Positions 22,257-33,810 of a DNA stretch of 64,000 nucleotides are shown piece by piece (position 1 is the first letter of the stretch; every line of letters starts with the position of its first letter). A model generated the notes under the pieces. That model was not told the origin of the DNA. It worked only from the letters and a program-made list of their open reading frames with translations, and did no database searches. Source of the stretch: Breviolum minutum Mf 1.05b.01 (Eukaryota > Sar > Dinophyceae > Suessiales > Symbiodiniaceae); contig DF239081.1 of the NCBI GenBank assembly GCA_000507305.1, positions 228,021-292,020 of the forward strand, read 5' to 3'. The position numbers and the translations under genes are program-made.

Positions 22257-23611
22257 CTCATCCGAAGATGAAAAATCAAGGTTGCGAACTTGGAGGAGCA
22301 TCCCATTTAGATGGTCCTAATAACTCTTCGTGATAGTATAGGTCATAATAACCATGGTGATACTAGATGGCGATGGTTAATAACTTGTAGATGCTTAATA
22401 ACCCATGGTTAGTCACCAATGCTCCAAATACCCTGTGAGAGGCATCCAAAACCCACTCCAACAAACCACTTGCAGGGTCAGGGTCCCATTGGAGCATAAG
22501 GTAACATACGACCCCTTTTTGTAGGGTTGTGGAATTGCCCCTCCACATGGCCGAAGTTCCAACGGTGTATTTCAATGGGAGGTATCCTGGGGCCTTCTTG
22601 CAGCAACTCAAATGATGATCCTCCAAGAAGGTGACCCCCTAAGTGGGGAAAACTCCCTCAGGCCTCCATGGGTTTTTGGTTGTAAAGAAAACAAATGTTT
22701 CAGTAGACCTTCACATTCAGGCATTCATGAAGAACGACGATAATTATACTATCTTTTTTCAAGGGCACATTTTTCAAGAACAAAGTTCAAGGTGACTACT
22801 GATTGCTACAGGGATTATTCAAGTACATGTTGTGGGATTTGGTTGGGCTTATCTTCGCCATTTCTTAAAGAGCTTCTTCCAGGGGGAGAAAAAATAAGCC
22901 TTGCAGAACTTGCACTTAAGGTCTCAACAATGTGGACCACACACTAGGCAAAACTTCGGTATTGGCAAACAAAAATAGGTTTTATACACAAAGGATCAAT
23001 GCATGGTATATTTACCTAACATATAGTGCATGTTCATGGTAAATTCGTCGGGAAATATGCCAGTCCCATTGATCCGACTGTCCCTTCCAGGAGCGGTGTT
23101 TGCACTTTTTTGAGGGATGTGATATACCCTTTGCCATTGAATGGACAGAAACCCATATGTTTAAAAGAGATACCTGTTTACAAGCCAACATGTTGGGTAC
23201 CTATGCGTCAAATCTCAGGAATTTAATTCAAATCCCATGAGAGCTCTACGAAAATCCCCAAACCATTTGTTTTTTTTGCTCCACCCATAGGATCCATGAG
23301 GCTTCCGTATTTTTGCCTGCTAATCTACCTAATAAAAATTAACTCTACAATATATGTAATATTATACCATAAATGCAGGTACATATCCCAAAGGATGCAT
23401 GCAAGGAATATCTACCTACATTTCCCCTTGTTCATCTGGCCAATTTTTACCATAATGTATGTACGTAAATAATCCATACAAGTATCCCATGGGATAAAAT
23501 GATGCTTGAAATTTCGCCAAATGTAATCATAGCATTTTATCCATGGATCCGCCATGGTTTTTTTTATGGGAAATTCCACCTGACGTGACGTGACGAAACG
23601 AGACCCCCGAC

Positions 23612-23672
23612 CTGTTGTTCCAAAGAGTATCCTTCAAGTTGCTCCATGCGCTCCTTGGCACCTTGTTGTAAC
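23612..23672 (-). CDS. Exon candidate, Gln/Glu-rich helix
   Basis: ACGGCAG|GTTAC to CAG|GTCGGG (phase 1 to 0) encodes LQQGAKERMEQLEGYSLEQQ, a strongly helical segment. The preceding exon must supply two bases; a GC donor at 24948 gives Glu at the junction. Confidence 0.7.
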
Positions 23673-24947
23673 CTGCCGTTCGCTTGATGGCTGTTTTTTG
23701 TTTTTTCGGGATTGGATGGTGTTTTCTACACACGCCTAAAGGACAGTTGAATATAAGCCTGGCAATTCTCTTGTGACCTGCTTGGGATGGTTAGATTGAC
23801 CCTTTAAAGGGCTAAGTGACCTCCAACTCGGGAATCAAAAGGTCACGGCTTGAATCACCCGGTAGTATATATATATATGTGGATATTTCTAAGGTATATC
23901 TATGTATATCTAAATTATATACGTATACCCTTGGACCCCAAAACCATGAAAAATGAAGGTTTCAATCATTTCAATCCCAAAACATATGGGTTATACGTTA
24001 TAACACCTAAACATGGTGCTTGTGGGTTCCCATGGTGTATATTATTTACTGTAAACAACATTGTGGGATTTGACTACAGGCCTGTGAAACATAGGATTTG
24101 AATTCATCATATTACATATATTATATATTATGATATAGTTTAGTAAACCAACATGGCAATGGAAAAATGAACCTTTTTTGAAGATGTATTCCGTATTCAA
24201 GTCGGGAATTTTCCATTGCAAATGGTATAGTTTGATGGAGTGAAAGGTTTCAAAAGGAATCTCCCTTTTTGCAGCGGCTCTTTTTTTCTTTTCCACTTTT
24301 GACTTTTGCCTTGTCTTTGAATGGTTCTGACAAACAGCATTCCTAAGAACTATTCAAACATCCTTCTACTTGAGGCCCCTCAGCAAGTATCCACCACATC
24401 TAAGTGTTGATTTCATCCCAAAAAATATTAGTCGAAATGGGATCATCTTCCACCACCGCCCAAGTTTCTATTGTGTAGCCAACCAAAAACAAACGGTAAC
24501 TCAGAAGCTCAAATTCACCCCGAAGCTTTGGGCAGGAAAAAAACATATATCAAAGACATATTTGAAACCAGCTACTACCTAGGCTTCCAAACACCTTGTT
24601 AGGAACAGTAATTGGACCCTTTAAAACTTACCCATTTCCGTGGATTTGCGCTTCTTCGGATGCTTGGAACAAGTACAAAATGTATCAAATCTTCTCCCAA
24701 AATGCTGGTGAAAAAATGGTGCTGATGAAGATCTGATGAAGCAATCCCATGGTAGAATCCGAATCCTGGTAAAAAAGTAAAACAATCACCTAAGGATCAT
24801 TGAACCCTCAAAAGTGGCTATTTTGAGGACCAAAACACCCCTACTATACAGGTTCTTTCACCCTTCCATTGGAGGGTCCAAGATCCTTAGGGTAACAAAA
24901 AATCCAAGTTTCAACCAGGTATGACTCACTGGAAGACTAGGGCTGGC

Positions 24948-25018
24948 TCATGGATGTGCCTCTGCCACGTGGCTTCCGTCTTGTAGCGCAACAATTCTCC
25001 CACTTCGCTCTGCAAGGC
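24948..25018 (-). CDS. Exon candidate, dinoflagellate-type helical segment
   Basis: GCAAACCAG|GCC (phase 0) reads ALQSEVGELLRYKTEATWQR then HIH. The aromatic-Trp-Arg-His pattern is reminiscent, from memory, of repeated segments in dinoflagellate hypothetical proteins. The end is set at GA|GCCAGC, a GC donor, to join 23672 in phase; a GT at CTA|GTCTTC would end in phase 0 instead. Confidence 0.65.
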
Positions 25019-25080
25019 CTGGTTTGCAAAAACTCGGTCGAGTTTTTGGCAAAGGCAAAGATATAACTGATATAACCCTA

Positions 25081-25182
25081 CCTGGTGATTCAAAGTGACC
25101 TTTTTGGGATGGTTAAGTGACCCTTGTAAGGGGTTAAGTGATCTCCAAGTAGGGGATGAAAAGGTCACTTTGAATCACCTGG
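25081..25182. repeat. M11 palindromic element
   Basis: CCTGGTGATTCAAAGTGACC faces GGTCACTTTGAATCACCTGG, a perfect 20-bp terminal repeat, with CCTTGTAAGGGGTTAAGTGA inside. Other copies: about 23766-23859, 52691-52794 and 58743-58844. Confidence 0.9.
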
Positions 25183-25341
25183 TATAGGACCTATAGGATG
25201 AATGTAAATTAATTACTTACATTTATCATAAAAAATCAACCAAATCTAGAAAGGTAAATTTACCATACGTAGATTATCCTTTACAGCGATTAGTTATGAT
25301 TAGTTTCTCCTTTGTTTTCAACACCGTTTCCGTTCCACCAC

Positions 25342-25417
25342 CTTCCCGATACGTCCGATGCGCTCCGCTTCAGAAGAAGATTTCGTGCCAGTAGCGCAGG
25401 AAGACTGGCAAGAAGTG
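25342..25417 (-). CDS. Exon candidate, Ser/Cys-rich to basic helix
   Basis: GATGCAG|C to AAG|GTGGTG (phase 1 to 0) encodes TSCQSSCATGTKSSSEAERI then GRIGK. All three minus frames and a plus frame (EEDFVPVAQEDWQEVLHR) are open in this G+C-rich block. This frame was chosen because it joins 26129 and 25018 in phase and continues a helix across the junction. Confidence 0.55.
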
Positions 25418-25642
25418 CTGCATCGGTGATGGGGTAGATGTAAATTGGGTATAATATATATATATATATATACACCTGGAAACCAAATAACCCTTGTTTT
25501 GGTTGGAGGCCTTATTTTTGGGGGCTGGCTTTCAAAAATAGAGGTCATGGGGGCTCTAGGTATATATATCCATAAAGATATCTAAGATTATCTAACTGCC
25601 TAATTCTTAAGGCTATTCCATGCTGATGTTTTTGTTTCCCTA

Positions 25643-25746
25643 AGAATCCGCTCACCCGTCCCAATCGAGTAGGATGGGGCTGGTCAAAAAATCCCATCCC
25701 CAGCAACAGGATTGTAGAAGAAATCCCGGATTCTTAGGACACAGCT
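25643..25746. repeat. M15 element
   Basis: CTAAGAATCCGCTCACC faces GGATTCTTAGG, with GAGTAGGATGGGGCTGGT in the middle. Copies or halves: about 5000-5071, 18030-18150, 26376-26482, 34976-35058, 53281-53398, 56072-56177 and 58932-59022. Confidence 0.65.
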
Positions 25747-26128
25747 GGATCCTCAGGGTATGTATGTGTAAAGAAATGATAAATAAATATATATATATAT
25801 ATTACATACATATAAATATACATATATATATATATGTATTTATTTGTAGATACATGATTCATGTAAATAATACATATGGGGAAGACTAGGCGCTGATACA
25901 AATCAAACAGACTGCCATGTAAACAAAACGCGGCACACACACTGATGGCACACGACATCTGTGGAAAAGAAAACAGTGTTTCAATGACCTTTTGTTTGAA
26001 CAAAACTGGGCCTTTTGTTGGGAAACATTCCACTTATACTATTCACTTATTACCATCTCTGTTGTACGTAGGGCAAAAAATCCGTCACTACTTTGTGATG
26101 TCACAGAGGCAGAGGATTTTTGGGAAAC

Positions 26129-26307
26129 CCCGGACTGTCAAAGCTGCGATTGAACCGCATCCGAGCATTGTGGCTCAATCTCTGAATATGTTCCTCCTCA
26201 GTCTCTTCGCGGCCTTTCGGGCCAATGAATTTGACCCCGTCCTTTGTAAAGATAGCATCCGGATCATCACCCCACTTCTGGTAAAGTCGCTTCATTTTTG
26301 CATCCGC
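26129..26307 (-). CDS. Exon candidate, dinoflagellate-type conserved segment
   Basis: This is the longest confident exon (59 codons plus two bases). CCTTTCAG|GCG starts ADAKMKRLYQKWGDDPDAIF; it continues TKDGVKFIGPKGREETEEEH and ends near LSHNARMRFNRSFDS. The combination of an LYQKWG-like start, a short charged loop and a HNARxRF helix recalls repeated modules in dinoflagellate hypothetical proteins (memory only). The donor CCGG|GT keeps phase with 25417. Base composition differs clearly from the flanks. Confidence 0.8.
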
Positions 26308-26724
26308 CTGAAAGGACCCTATGTTTGGATCCAAGTTCTTTCTCAGATTGTCTGGTTTGAAGTTTCAGGCTTAAGCTTAGAAGCCTGGATTTCCGGAACA
26401 TCAACATACCCTACGAATCCAAACCCCAGAGTATGATTCTAGGTGTAATCCCTTCCTTAGGACGTGTCTGAATTCTTAGCGGGATATATGTATATTATGT
26501 TTATGTTCACCCTTACTTGGGGAAATGATCCATGTTTTTGACTCTAATATTTCTCAAATGGGTGGGCTTAAACACCAGCTAGAAATGCTGAGAAAGCAAC
26601 CAGTATCTGATTGACTATTCAATAATTTTTGTAGAGGGGGTTTTGCAGGCAGGACCGGAAATCCCTGGTTCTAAATGTGATATTTCACCTCAGCAACGAA
26701 TCACCCCACTTTGAAACCACTGTC

Positions 26725-27001
26725 TACTTGGAGGATCATCTCACTTACATCCAATAGTTAGGATCACCCCCCATTTATAAGCCATGGAGTTCAGCCATTT
26801 GGAAGGGGAACAATCCGATCCTTAGGGGACGAAAACGATCACTATGGTTATTAAAGTAGATTTCCTTTAAGCACACTTGGAGGATCATCCCAGTTAGTAA
26901 GTGGTTAATAACCATTGTTAGTAAGTTTCCTGGCCGTTTCACGGCTTTATAAATGGGGGTAATCCTAACTACTGGATCTAACTGGAATGATCCTCCAAGT
27001 A
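26725..27001. repeat. M7 element, long form
   Basis: CTACTTGGAGGATCATCTCA faces TGGAATGATCCTCCAAGTAC. The centre holds a second inverted pair (CACTTGGAGGATCATCCCAG at 26876), so this may be nested copies. Confidence 0.8.
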
Positions 27002-27107
27002 CACCCGTGAAATTTACCATGGAACCTAAAAATTGCCCAGTTGAAAAGGATAATCATCTTCCAAACCTCCATTTTTGGGTTCCATGCTAATTTTCAGGGG
27101 TGTACCT
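27002..27107. repeat. M13 palindromic element
   Basis: CACCCGTGAAATTTACCATG faces CCATGCTAATTTTCAGGGGT. It lies directly against the donor side of the 27114 exon. Sister copies are at about 42273-42400 and 60980-61086. Confidence 0.7.
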
Positions 27108-27113
27108 CCAAAC

Positions 27114-27176
27114 CTCCCGACGTCGGCGCGCCTTCAACATGTTCAAGACGGGCTCCGAAGCACGCTGCACTGAAGC
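27114..27176 (-). CDS. Exon candidate, basic helix
   Basis: TGGTTCAAG|GCT to GAG|GTTTGG, exactly 21 codons in phase 0: ASVQRASEPVLNMLKARRRR plus E. G+C-rich with strong signals at both ends; the tail of four Arg ends the helix. Only about 7 bp separate its donor from an M13 element. Confidence 0.75.
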
Positions 27177-28260
27177 CTTGAACCAGCACATCAACAGATG
27201 ATGCTTTGGCACATAGTTACAGTCCCCCCTACAATGGCCTTGTAATAAATGGGGTTTCACTGGGGTTATATAAATCCCTACATAAGTGGAGTTATATCAC
27301 CCTACTTATAACTGGTGTTTTGCCCCACCTTGTAGGCTGCATCTGTTACATGTTTTATAGAACTACAACCTCAGAGACATTTTCGGATGGTTTCGGAAAA
27401 GTGAAAATGGTTGAATTTTAGATGGAAGCATATCGCTGGTAAGATGAACTTCAGTTGAATCTAAGAAATCATATCCCTGGAAGTCGGCTAAAGCGCCACC
27501 ATTTCTCCAAAACTGGTGGTTCCTTGAAAGTTGCTTGTGGATGATCATAAACCTTTACTATAAGGTTAAATGGTGACCGAATGGACTTCCAGGGATACTC
27601 GGATATCAAAAAACTTGGACGTGGTGTGCCAGGATGCCAGTGACCGCAAGGGTTATTCCTTCTTTTGTAGTATGATATCCAAAGGGTTTTCTTCCACTTC
27701 TCTTTCCACCATGGCATCCTAGCAATATGTTTGTTTTTCACATGATTAGATGTCAAGGTTCTTTTTCTCCATGTTGAGTTCTATTCCGCTACAGTGGGTC
27801 CTATCTATTCCGAGCAAATTGCTCAATGTAAACAAAACTTCGACCCCTGAATCAACTAACGATCCTGCGAACGTTTCCTGGAAAAACAACGTGCTTCATT
27901 GGAAAAACCTTGTCATTCTGTTTCAAGAAAAGAGTCATTCCAGTCAACCATCATGTTCAACCTCCTAAGGTTGAAAACATCTTCTTTAGTGTGCTTTAGG
28001 GATTGGGATATGTTGGATCTACCTCCTAACCAGGATGCAATCGTGGCAAATGAAGGTTTTTTCACTTGGGATTCCCTACTAACACTATAATAATCCTGGT
28101 GGTGACTGACATCCTGGGTGGGGGTATCCAAGGGATACTGTTAGTTTCCCAAAGGTGGTTGTCATCCCAGGTCGCCGCCGATTTGCACCTTTTCATTTTG
28201 CCAAACCGCAAGTGAGCAATGGCAACAAAACACTGACATGACATTCCATGAAGTCCTGAT

Positions 28261-28445
28261 TGGTTCATTAAGGGATGCTTAAATTAGGCTTATGAAATTA
28301 CCCCTATATAACTTATATAACTGGGTAGGTTCATTAAGGGATGCTTAAATTAGGCTTGTGAAATAATCCCCATATAACTGCGCTGCGTGGTTCATTAAGG
28401 AATGCTTATATTTGCTTATGAAAATAATCCCTACATAACTGGGTA
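28261..28445 (+). repeat. Three tandem copies of a roughly 62-bp unit
   Basis: GGTTCATTAAGGGATGCTTA begins units at about 28261, 28329 and 28388; each continues through TTAGGCTTATGAAAT and ends ATATAACTG. It is related to the interior of M10. Confidence 0.8.
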
Positions 28446-28576
28446 CAAGTAATACTTTGTCATCCCCAGATAACCAGGGCGATCTGGTCACTGATCAATT
28501 TTGAAGGGGTGACTTCCGGTCAACCATTTTGTTGAAGGGAATTTCCCTTGGCCTCCCCAGGTGTCCCCCTCCCCAC

Positions 28577-28620
28577 CGTGAGTTCAGCAATGCCCTCCGC
28601 GGCGATGGATAGCAATTGAC
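28577..28620 (-). CDS. Small exon candidate, hydrophobic helix
   Basis: GAACCACCAG|GT (phase 2) to ACG|GTGGGG (phase 0) encodes QLLSIAAEGIAELT. A longer version from TTTTCCTAG|C at 28667 would add YKKHAAAETSWYEPPG and has a better pyrimidine tract, but does not match the upstream phase. The end at 28577 is the firmer boundary. Confidence 0.6.
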
Positions 28621-29654
28621 CTGGTGGTTCGTACCACGATGTTTCGGCCGCTGCGTGTTTTTTGTAGCTAGGAAAAAATGAACAAAAAACATGCCCTAGT
28701 GCTCCAAATACCCTGTGAGAAGGTGTTTGGAATACCCAAAAGCCATTCCAACACCACGTGCAGAAAGGATCGGAGCATAAGGGATGTTTCACAACATTTG
28801 GTATGTTTACCTGCAATGAAGGGTTGAATATCTTTATGGTAAATCAGTGGTTAAACTTACAAGTCCCATGGATCCTATTGATCATGAGTATTGATGGGAG
28901 TTGGATGAAGGGAAAAGCACCTAGTCATTTATAGCTCAAAACAAAAAACCATTCATATTACTTACCTACTTGCTGGATATTATCAAGAATTGTGATCTAG
29001 TCAGGCAAGGTGATTCATCAAGGGTATACAAGGGCAGAAGAGAACTTCGTTTCACCAGTATTTTTCAGGGTGATTTCACACAACTTACTTGTCTCCGGTT
29101 TCTAGGAACTGCCAGCCGGACATCCTATAAAGCCCTATATTCTGATTACTGATTGAATTTGATAATAAATTAGCGAACTCCGGAATCACGAAAATATCTT
29201 TGCAAATGTCCCAACCCTAAACTATACTAGGGTGTCCATGGAAGTTACTAATTAGTTAGTAAGTTGGCTTATATCCTATTTCCCGACTTACAACCTACTT
29301 ATAAAGGGGTTATTTCCTCCATTTACTACGTACCGGCAGGACATCCCAGTAGTCCCAGAAAAAAGTTCTACCCATCTGGCAGTTTGGCAATTTGTAGGTG
29401 GTACCCCCCCAATGCGAAGTCAATCTCCCTATATATTTTAAAACACATGTTTGGTGCTGAAACTTTGCCCTAGACATCCAAGTGAATACATCATATTCAA
29501 AGGGCCTGCTTGGATTTACGACTCTTTGATGCTTGGAAAATGTAACCAATATTCTCCCATGTGCTGGGCTTGATGGTGATGTATCCCATGGGATCCGAAT
29601 CCTGGTAGAAAGTAAAAATACTGTATCACCTTAAAACAATCCAAGCCTCTCAAA

Positions 29655-29935
29655 AAAAGTGTTTTTTTGGTTTTAATGAGTTCACAATCTGTATCTTTGA
29701 GCTTAAACGATCAATCACCTCAGGTGACAAGTTCACTTGCCCAAAAAATGGCTTGACAACATCAAAGAAGCATTCTTGAATCCAACAAAATAGACTTTGC
29801 AATACCAAGCAAACAGAATATTGCAGTCCATCTGACACGCTGCATTTTTCAGCAAATACGGAAAATCATGTTGGCGGTTGAACAAACCATTTAAGGCATA
29901 CAAACAAATTAGGTCGAATTGTATCATATCCACAA
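29655..29935 (-). pseudogene. Coding relic with frameshift
   Basis: One minus frame reads YALNGLFNRQHDFPYLLKNA then CNILFAWYCKVYFVGFKNAS. A shifted frame continues ECFFDVVKPFFGQVNLSPEV and IDRLSSKIQIVNSL. No splice sites, low G+C, no link to the exon chain. Family not recognised. Confidence 0.35.
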
Positions 29936-30093
29936 AATTGTATCATATATACATACATTCTGGAATGTATCATTCTACAGTAAATTTATATCATTGGATT
30001 ATGTGGGGGATATATCATGGTGATTCCCAAATGCAATCATTCCAAAATGTTTCTTCACCTTCCCCACCCCTCCAGCCAACGTTTTCAAGGTAC

Positions 30094-30133
30094 CACTCAG
30101 TTCTTCCCGCTCCACGTCGATTTGTTGTAAGGC
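30094..30133 (-). CDS. Small exon candidate, acidic helix
   Basis: ACCGACGAG|GCC (phase 0) reads ALQQIDVEREELS; the donor AGTG|GTACCT (phase 1) fits 28620. The frame continues as GTLKTLAGGVGK to a second donor, AAG|GTGAAG at 30059, and is open upstream (HSANFIDEITDE from 30162), so the exon could be up to about 104 bp. Coding nature is firmer than the limits. Confidence 0.6.
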
Positions 30134-30725
30134 CTCGTCGGTAATTTCGTCGATGAAATTCGCTGAGTGCATTGCTTGGTAAAATTTTTAGCCATGGTCC
30201 ATGGGACTGTTTAGGGGATTTTGTCCTCCCTTAAAACAAGCCAAAAAACATATTGGCAACATAGTTCCCCTGCCAATTCTTGGGTCATGGAAAATACTTC
30301 TCAAATAAACCTCAAGAATGGCTCACTTGTGGTTGTGTATACGTTTGTTTTCGCATCCATTTTACACCATTATGTTTCGGAGAAAGGAGAAATTGGGGGC
30401 GACTCCAACATCTCCGAAAGTACCCTTGAAAGTCTGACGAATAGATGCCAAACATGATGGATGGTCAACCTAACCCCCCAAAGCACAGCCCAAAAAATAA
30501 GGGTTTAATATGGCCTTGTTACGGGAAACCGATCGTTCATAAGCCCTGGTTATAAGGCCTTGTTTGTGGGGGAGGTACGTCAGGGGGAGGGGTTGACCAG
30601 TCATGATGATGGCTTGGAACAGTTGGTTCTCCTTTCAAATATAACTCTTCCATCCAGACCAACATCTATATAGTCTAAATAGAATTTAAAAGGACATGTG
30701 CGTTCAGCCCCAACATATACACAAA

Positions 30726-30900
30726 AACAAAAGTCTTCATCCCAAAAGAATACACAAACACCAAATAAACAGCAAGACATGTGTCTTCATCCCCAAAAAA
30801 GGTACAGAAACCAAATAAACATCAAAGATGTGTCTTCGTCCCAGAAACATACACAACAACAAATAAAAATCAAAACATGTGTATTCATCCGGAAATAAAC
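30726..30900 (+). repeat. Tandem array, about 49-bp period
   Basis: Four diverged units, each with CCAAATAAACA or a variant, then GTGTCTTCATCCC and an A-rich stretch; the GTCTTC/GTATTC marks fall near 30733, 30783, 30832 and 30881. Probably an intronic minisatellite. Confidence 0.8.
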
Positions 30901-31208
30901 ATGCAGAACTTTGAATTGCTTTAGGTAGTTGGACAAAATAAAACAAAGTCACCAAATGGATCCAAATGGTGGTTTAATGGTGATTTACCTTGGTAGAACA
31001 TCTTAAAACAATCACTAGAAACACGAGAGAACCACCTGAACCACAAAAAACCCTCCTACTTTCCATGATACTGGTTGGTTAATAGGGATCCTTTTATTGG
31101 TTTATTTTTAAAAAACCTTATATCCCTTACATAACCCTAAACAACCAGGTGTTTTTTCATTGCTCATCTGTTTTCAATTAAGTTCCTCCATTCCAAGCCC
31201 CCCCAAAC

Positions 31209-31262
31209 CTGTGATCGTGCCAGTTGATGTTGCAAACGTAGCTGTGCCAAATGGACCATAGC
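31209..31262 (-). CDS. Exon candidate, Gln/Leu helix
   Basis: TATGGCGAG|GCT to CAG|GTTTGG, exactly 18 codons, phase 0 to 0: AMVHLAQLRLQHQLARSQ. Strong helix pattern; same donor hexamer as 27114. It continues naturally into ALQQIDVEREELS of the next exon. Confidence 0.75.
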
Positions 31263-31708
31263 CTCGCCATAAAGCGAAAGTGGCAAATAGAAAGGTCACT
31301 TAATCTGTACTTGGATGTCCCAGGCAGTTAGTAAATGGTTAGTAAATGGATTATAACCCAAATTAAATGGTTAGTAAATGGGCTATAACCTACTTAGGCC
31401 GAACTCACTCACTCCATGGCTGAAATACTTGCAGTAGGGGTTAATCCTAACTATAGCTGTTACTAAATGTTGCTAACCTGGCATGATCCTCCAAAAGCAG
31501 TGGTCCAAAATCCTCCAATTCGTATCTTGTGAGGATCTGTCTTTGGACCAACTGAAACGGCCTTCTTAGGTGAAGGTATTTGGAAGACCAGGTTATCGGA
31601 AACCGTCCCCGACCCACGGCAAAACCACCGACGAGAAGGCCTCTTCATAGCCACAGGGTCCACCGGAAAACACTGCCACAGCCTTAGGGTTAGTGGACCG
31701 GAAAGGTG

Positions 31709-31857
31709 ACAAGGTGGGCCAAAAGTCACCAGTTGTAAGTAGGGTGAAATCACTCCATTTGAAAGGGGTGAAACCACCCCAGGCCCCGTTACCCATTTGT
31801 TTTTGGTTCATTTCTAAGGACCTCCTCACAACTCCATTTAGGGGCCCACCCTTGTAA
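31709..31857. repeat. M5 element
   Basis: ACAAGGTGGGCCAAAAGTCA faces GGGGCCCACCCTTGTA, with CCGTTACCCATTTGTTTTTG in the middle. Confidence 0.75.
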
Positions 31858-31950
31858 TACTGAAGCTAACATCTCCAACCTCGAAAATAGCTTGGCTCCC
31901 AAGGGAAAAAGTTTCATTTTCCAAGCATTGATTTTCAGGGGGTTCCTTTC

Positions 31951-32040
31951 TCATAGGATCCATGGGACTGGATTATTTACCTTGCATTTACCACAAACTT
32001 CAGCCAAATGAAGGTAAATATTCCCTACATGGAACATATG
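31951..32040. repeat. M4 palindromic element
   Basis: CATAGGATCCATGGGACTGG faces GTAAATATTCCCTACATGGA. Confidence 0.75.
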
Positions 32041-32311
32041 GGTTTTAATCAGTGAGTTTTTCAGGAAGGGTACTGGGAGTATCATCCCAGCTAGATCCAG
32101 TAGTTGGAACGAACACCCCCATGTATTTCAACCATGGAATGAGTTCGGCCATTTGGAAGGGGTCCCACAACCCAAAAACAACGATCACCATGGGTTATTC
32201 ACCACATGTCTGTCCGTCATGGGATGATCTTCCAAGTACACCCCTGAAGTATATGAATGAAGCTTCGGACATCACCTTTCCTTTTTTGGACATTTAGATG
32301 ATTTGCTAGTT

Positions 32312-32409
32312 GGTGGTTGAACCAACCCAGTTGAAAAATATGCTCGTTAAATTGGATCATTTCCCCAGGGATCCGGGATGAACATAAAAAAACTATTAAA
32401 ACACCACCA
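32312..32409. repeat. M2 element
   Basis: GGTGGTTGAACCAACCCAGT faces TTAAAACACCACCAACCAG; the usual ATCATTTCCCCAGGG centre is present. A second right-end fragment lies at about 32500-32520. Confidence 0.75.
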
Positions 32410-32762
32410 ACCAGTAAATATTTGGAAGAACCAGGGTTGGTGATTCCTTCAGTGGTGATTTGTTCACCTTTTTTGGATGTAAGACTTGTTGATAAAAAAT
32501 ACGTAAAACCACCAACCAGTTTAGGATCCGATATTTTTTTTTACAGGGGCCATCTTACACTTCTGGTTAGTGAGTTCGATTTCCTCTCCCCCAACCCCAT
32601 AGGATCCATGGGATTGTTGGCACATTTGCCCAATTTAGGTGATGTTTGTGGTAAATGTTAGCAAATTATGCCACTCATTGATCCTATGAATCCTATGTGA
32701 ATACCTATCATTTGTTTAATCAAAAAAGCGAGTCGTGCGTTTTCCATTGCTAGAATGCCGAC

Positions 32763-32810
32763 CTTGTATTGGCAGGACTCACAGCGGCAAAACAGCAATG
32801 ACGTGAACAT
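32763..32810 (-). CDS. Small exon candidate, Cys-rich
   Basis: TCCGTAAG|ATG to AAG|GTCGGC, phase 0 to 0: MFTSLLFCRCESCQYK. The donor matches the local GTCGG pattern; the acceptor lacks the usual first-base G. The CRCESC spacing could bind metal, but this is only an impression. The phase allows insertion between 33063 and 31262. Confidence 0.4.
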
Positions 32811-33062
32811 CTTACGGAGTAAGATTGCTTTTCTTACATGTATTAAATTCACTTCAATTTCCAAAAAAAAACAATGTAGGTTCAGAGAGGTACCTTCACT
32901 GCTTTCAATTTAATACTTCGTATATATGTATATATGTTTGTCATTGTTTGTCTATATGCATGCTATACACACGCAACTACTACCAACATCAAACATACGT
33001 CTATAAATATAATCAAGTCATATATATAATCAAGTCATATATATATATATATATCCAAAGAC

Positions 33063-33086
33063 TTCGCTGGGCCGCACAAAATCAAC
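33063..33086 (-). CDS. Very small exon candidate or end of a longer exon
   Basis: GACTTTTTCACAG|GTT to GAA|GTCTTT gives 8 codons, VDFVRPSE, in phase 0. The same frame is open upstream to 33159 (LLVARRIASCKRVEPLSFEV TFSQ), where another acceptor ACTCACAG|C exists, so a 97-bp exon is the alternative. Confidence 0.5.
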
Positions 33087-33439
33087 CTGTGAAAAAGTCA
33101 CCTCAAAGCTCAGGGGCTCCACCCTCTTGCAGCTCGCAATTCGTCGTGCCACCAAGAGGCTGTGAGTTCCAACAATAGACAGGTCATTAGAAGTAAAATA
33201 AAGGAAGTTCCCGTTGCCTGGGCAAAGGCAAAGACAACAAATCAACACAAAGCTTAAGGAGATAGATACACACAACACACAACACACGTAAAAACGCTGT
33301 GGCAGGGAAAAAGGTGTGGGAAGTTGATGGTAGCTTTCATGTGTTGAAAGGGCCTTCAAAAGGAAGGGATACACAGTCCAGAAATCGAGTGGCTGGACCT
33401 CAACAAAAAATTATTTTGGTGTCCAAGTTGTAGCATGAA

Positions 33440-33520
33440 GCTACTATGCATACTGGGCCGAAGCCCATTCCAGATTGATTCTCGCAAAAGAAGTGGTTGG
33501 GGCAGCCTTTTTTTTGTGGG
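33440..33520 (-). pseudogene. Weak coding-like stretch
   Basis: The minus strand reads GCPNHFFCENQSGMGFGPVC then IVASCYNLDT. No usable splice signals were found. It could be a missed exon or a short relic. Confidence 0.25.
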
Positions 33521-33739
33521 TGCCCTTCAATCTCTGAGAAAAAGAATCCAAGCACTTTAAACTCAAAAAGGTGCCAACCTGCAGCTGATAAGGGATTGCC
33601 TACCCAAACACATAGAAAATATGGTCTATTTGTCCACATTTAGCATAAACAATCAACCAACATGTAGTCCAAATAGATCATCTGATCATACTAATTGAGT
33701 GGACCTGGGCTAAGGTTTTCTCCAAGACTTCCTCCTTGC

Positions 33740-33810
33740 CGAAAGCAAAGGTACCAAGCCTGCAATGCTACCAAAGTAAGACTCGAACTCAGTAGCATGT
33801 GCACGTGCAC
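33740..33810 (-). CDS. Exon candidate, mixed hydrophobic
   Basis: CGAACCAG|GT (phase 2) encodes ARAHATEFESYFGSIAGLVP then LLS, ending TCG|GCAAGG, a classical-looking GC donor, in phase 0; GTACCT at TTG|GT is an alternative. The frame is open upstream to an ATG at 33832 (MSESSEP), so a first exon starting there cannot be excluded. Confidence 0.5.
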
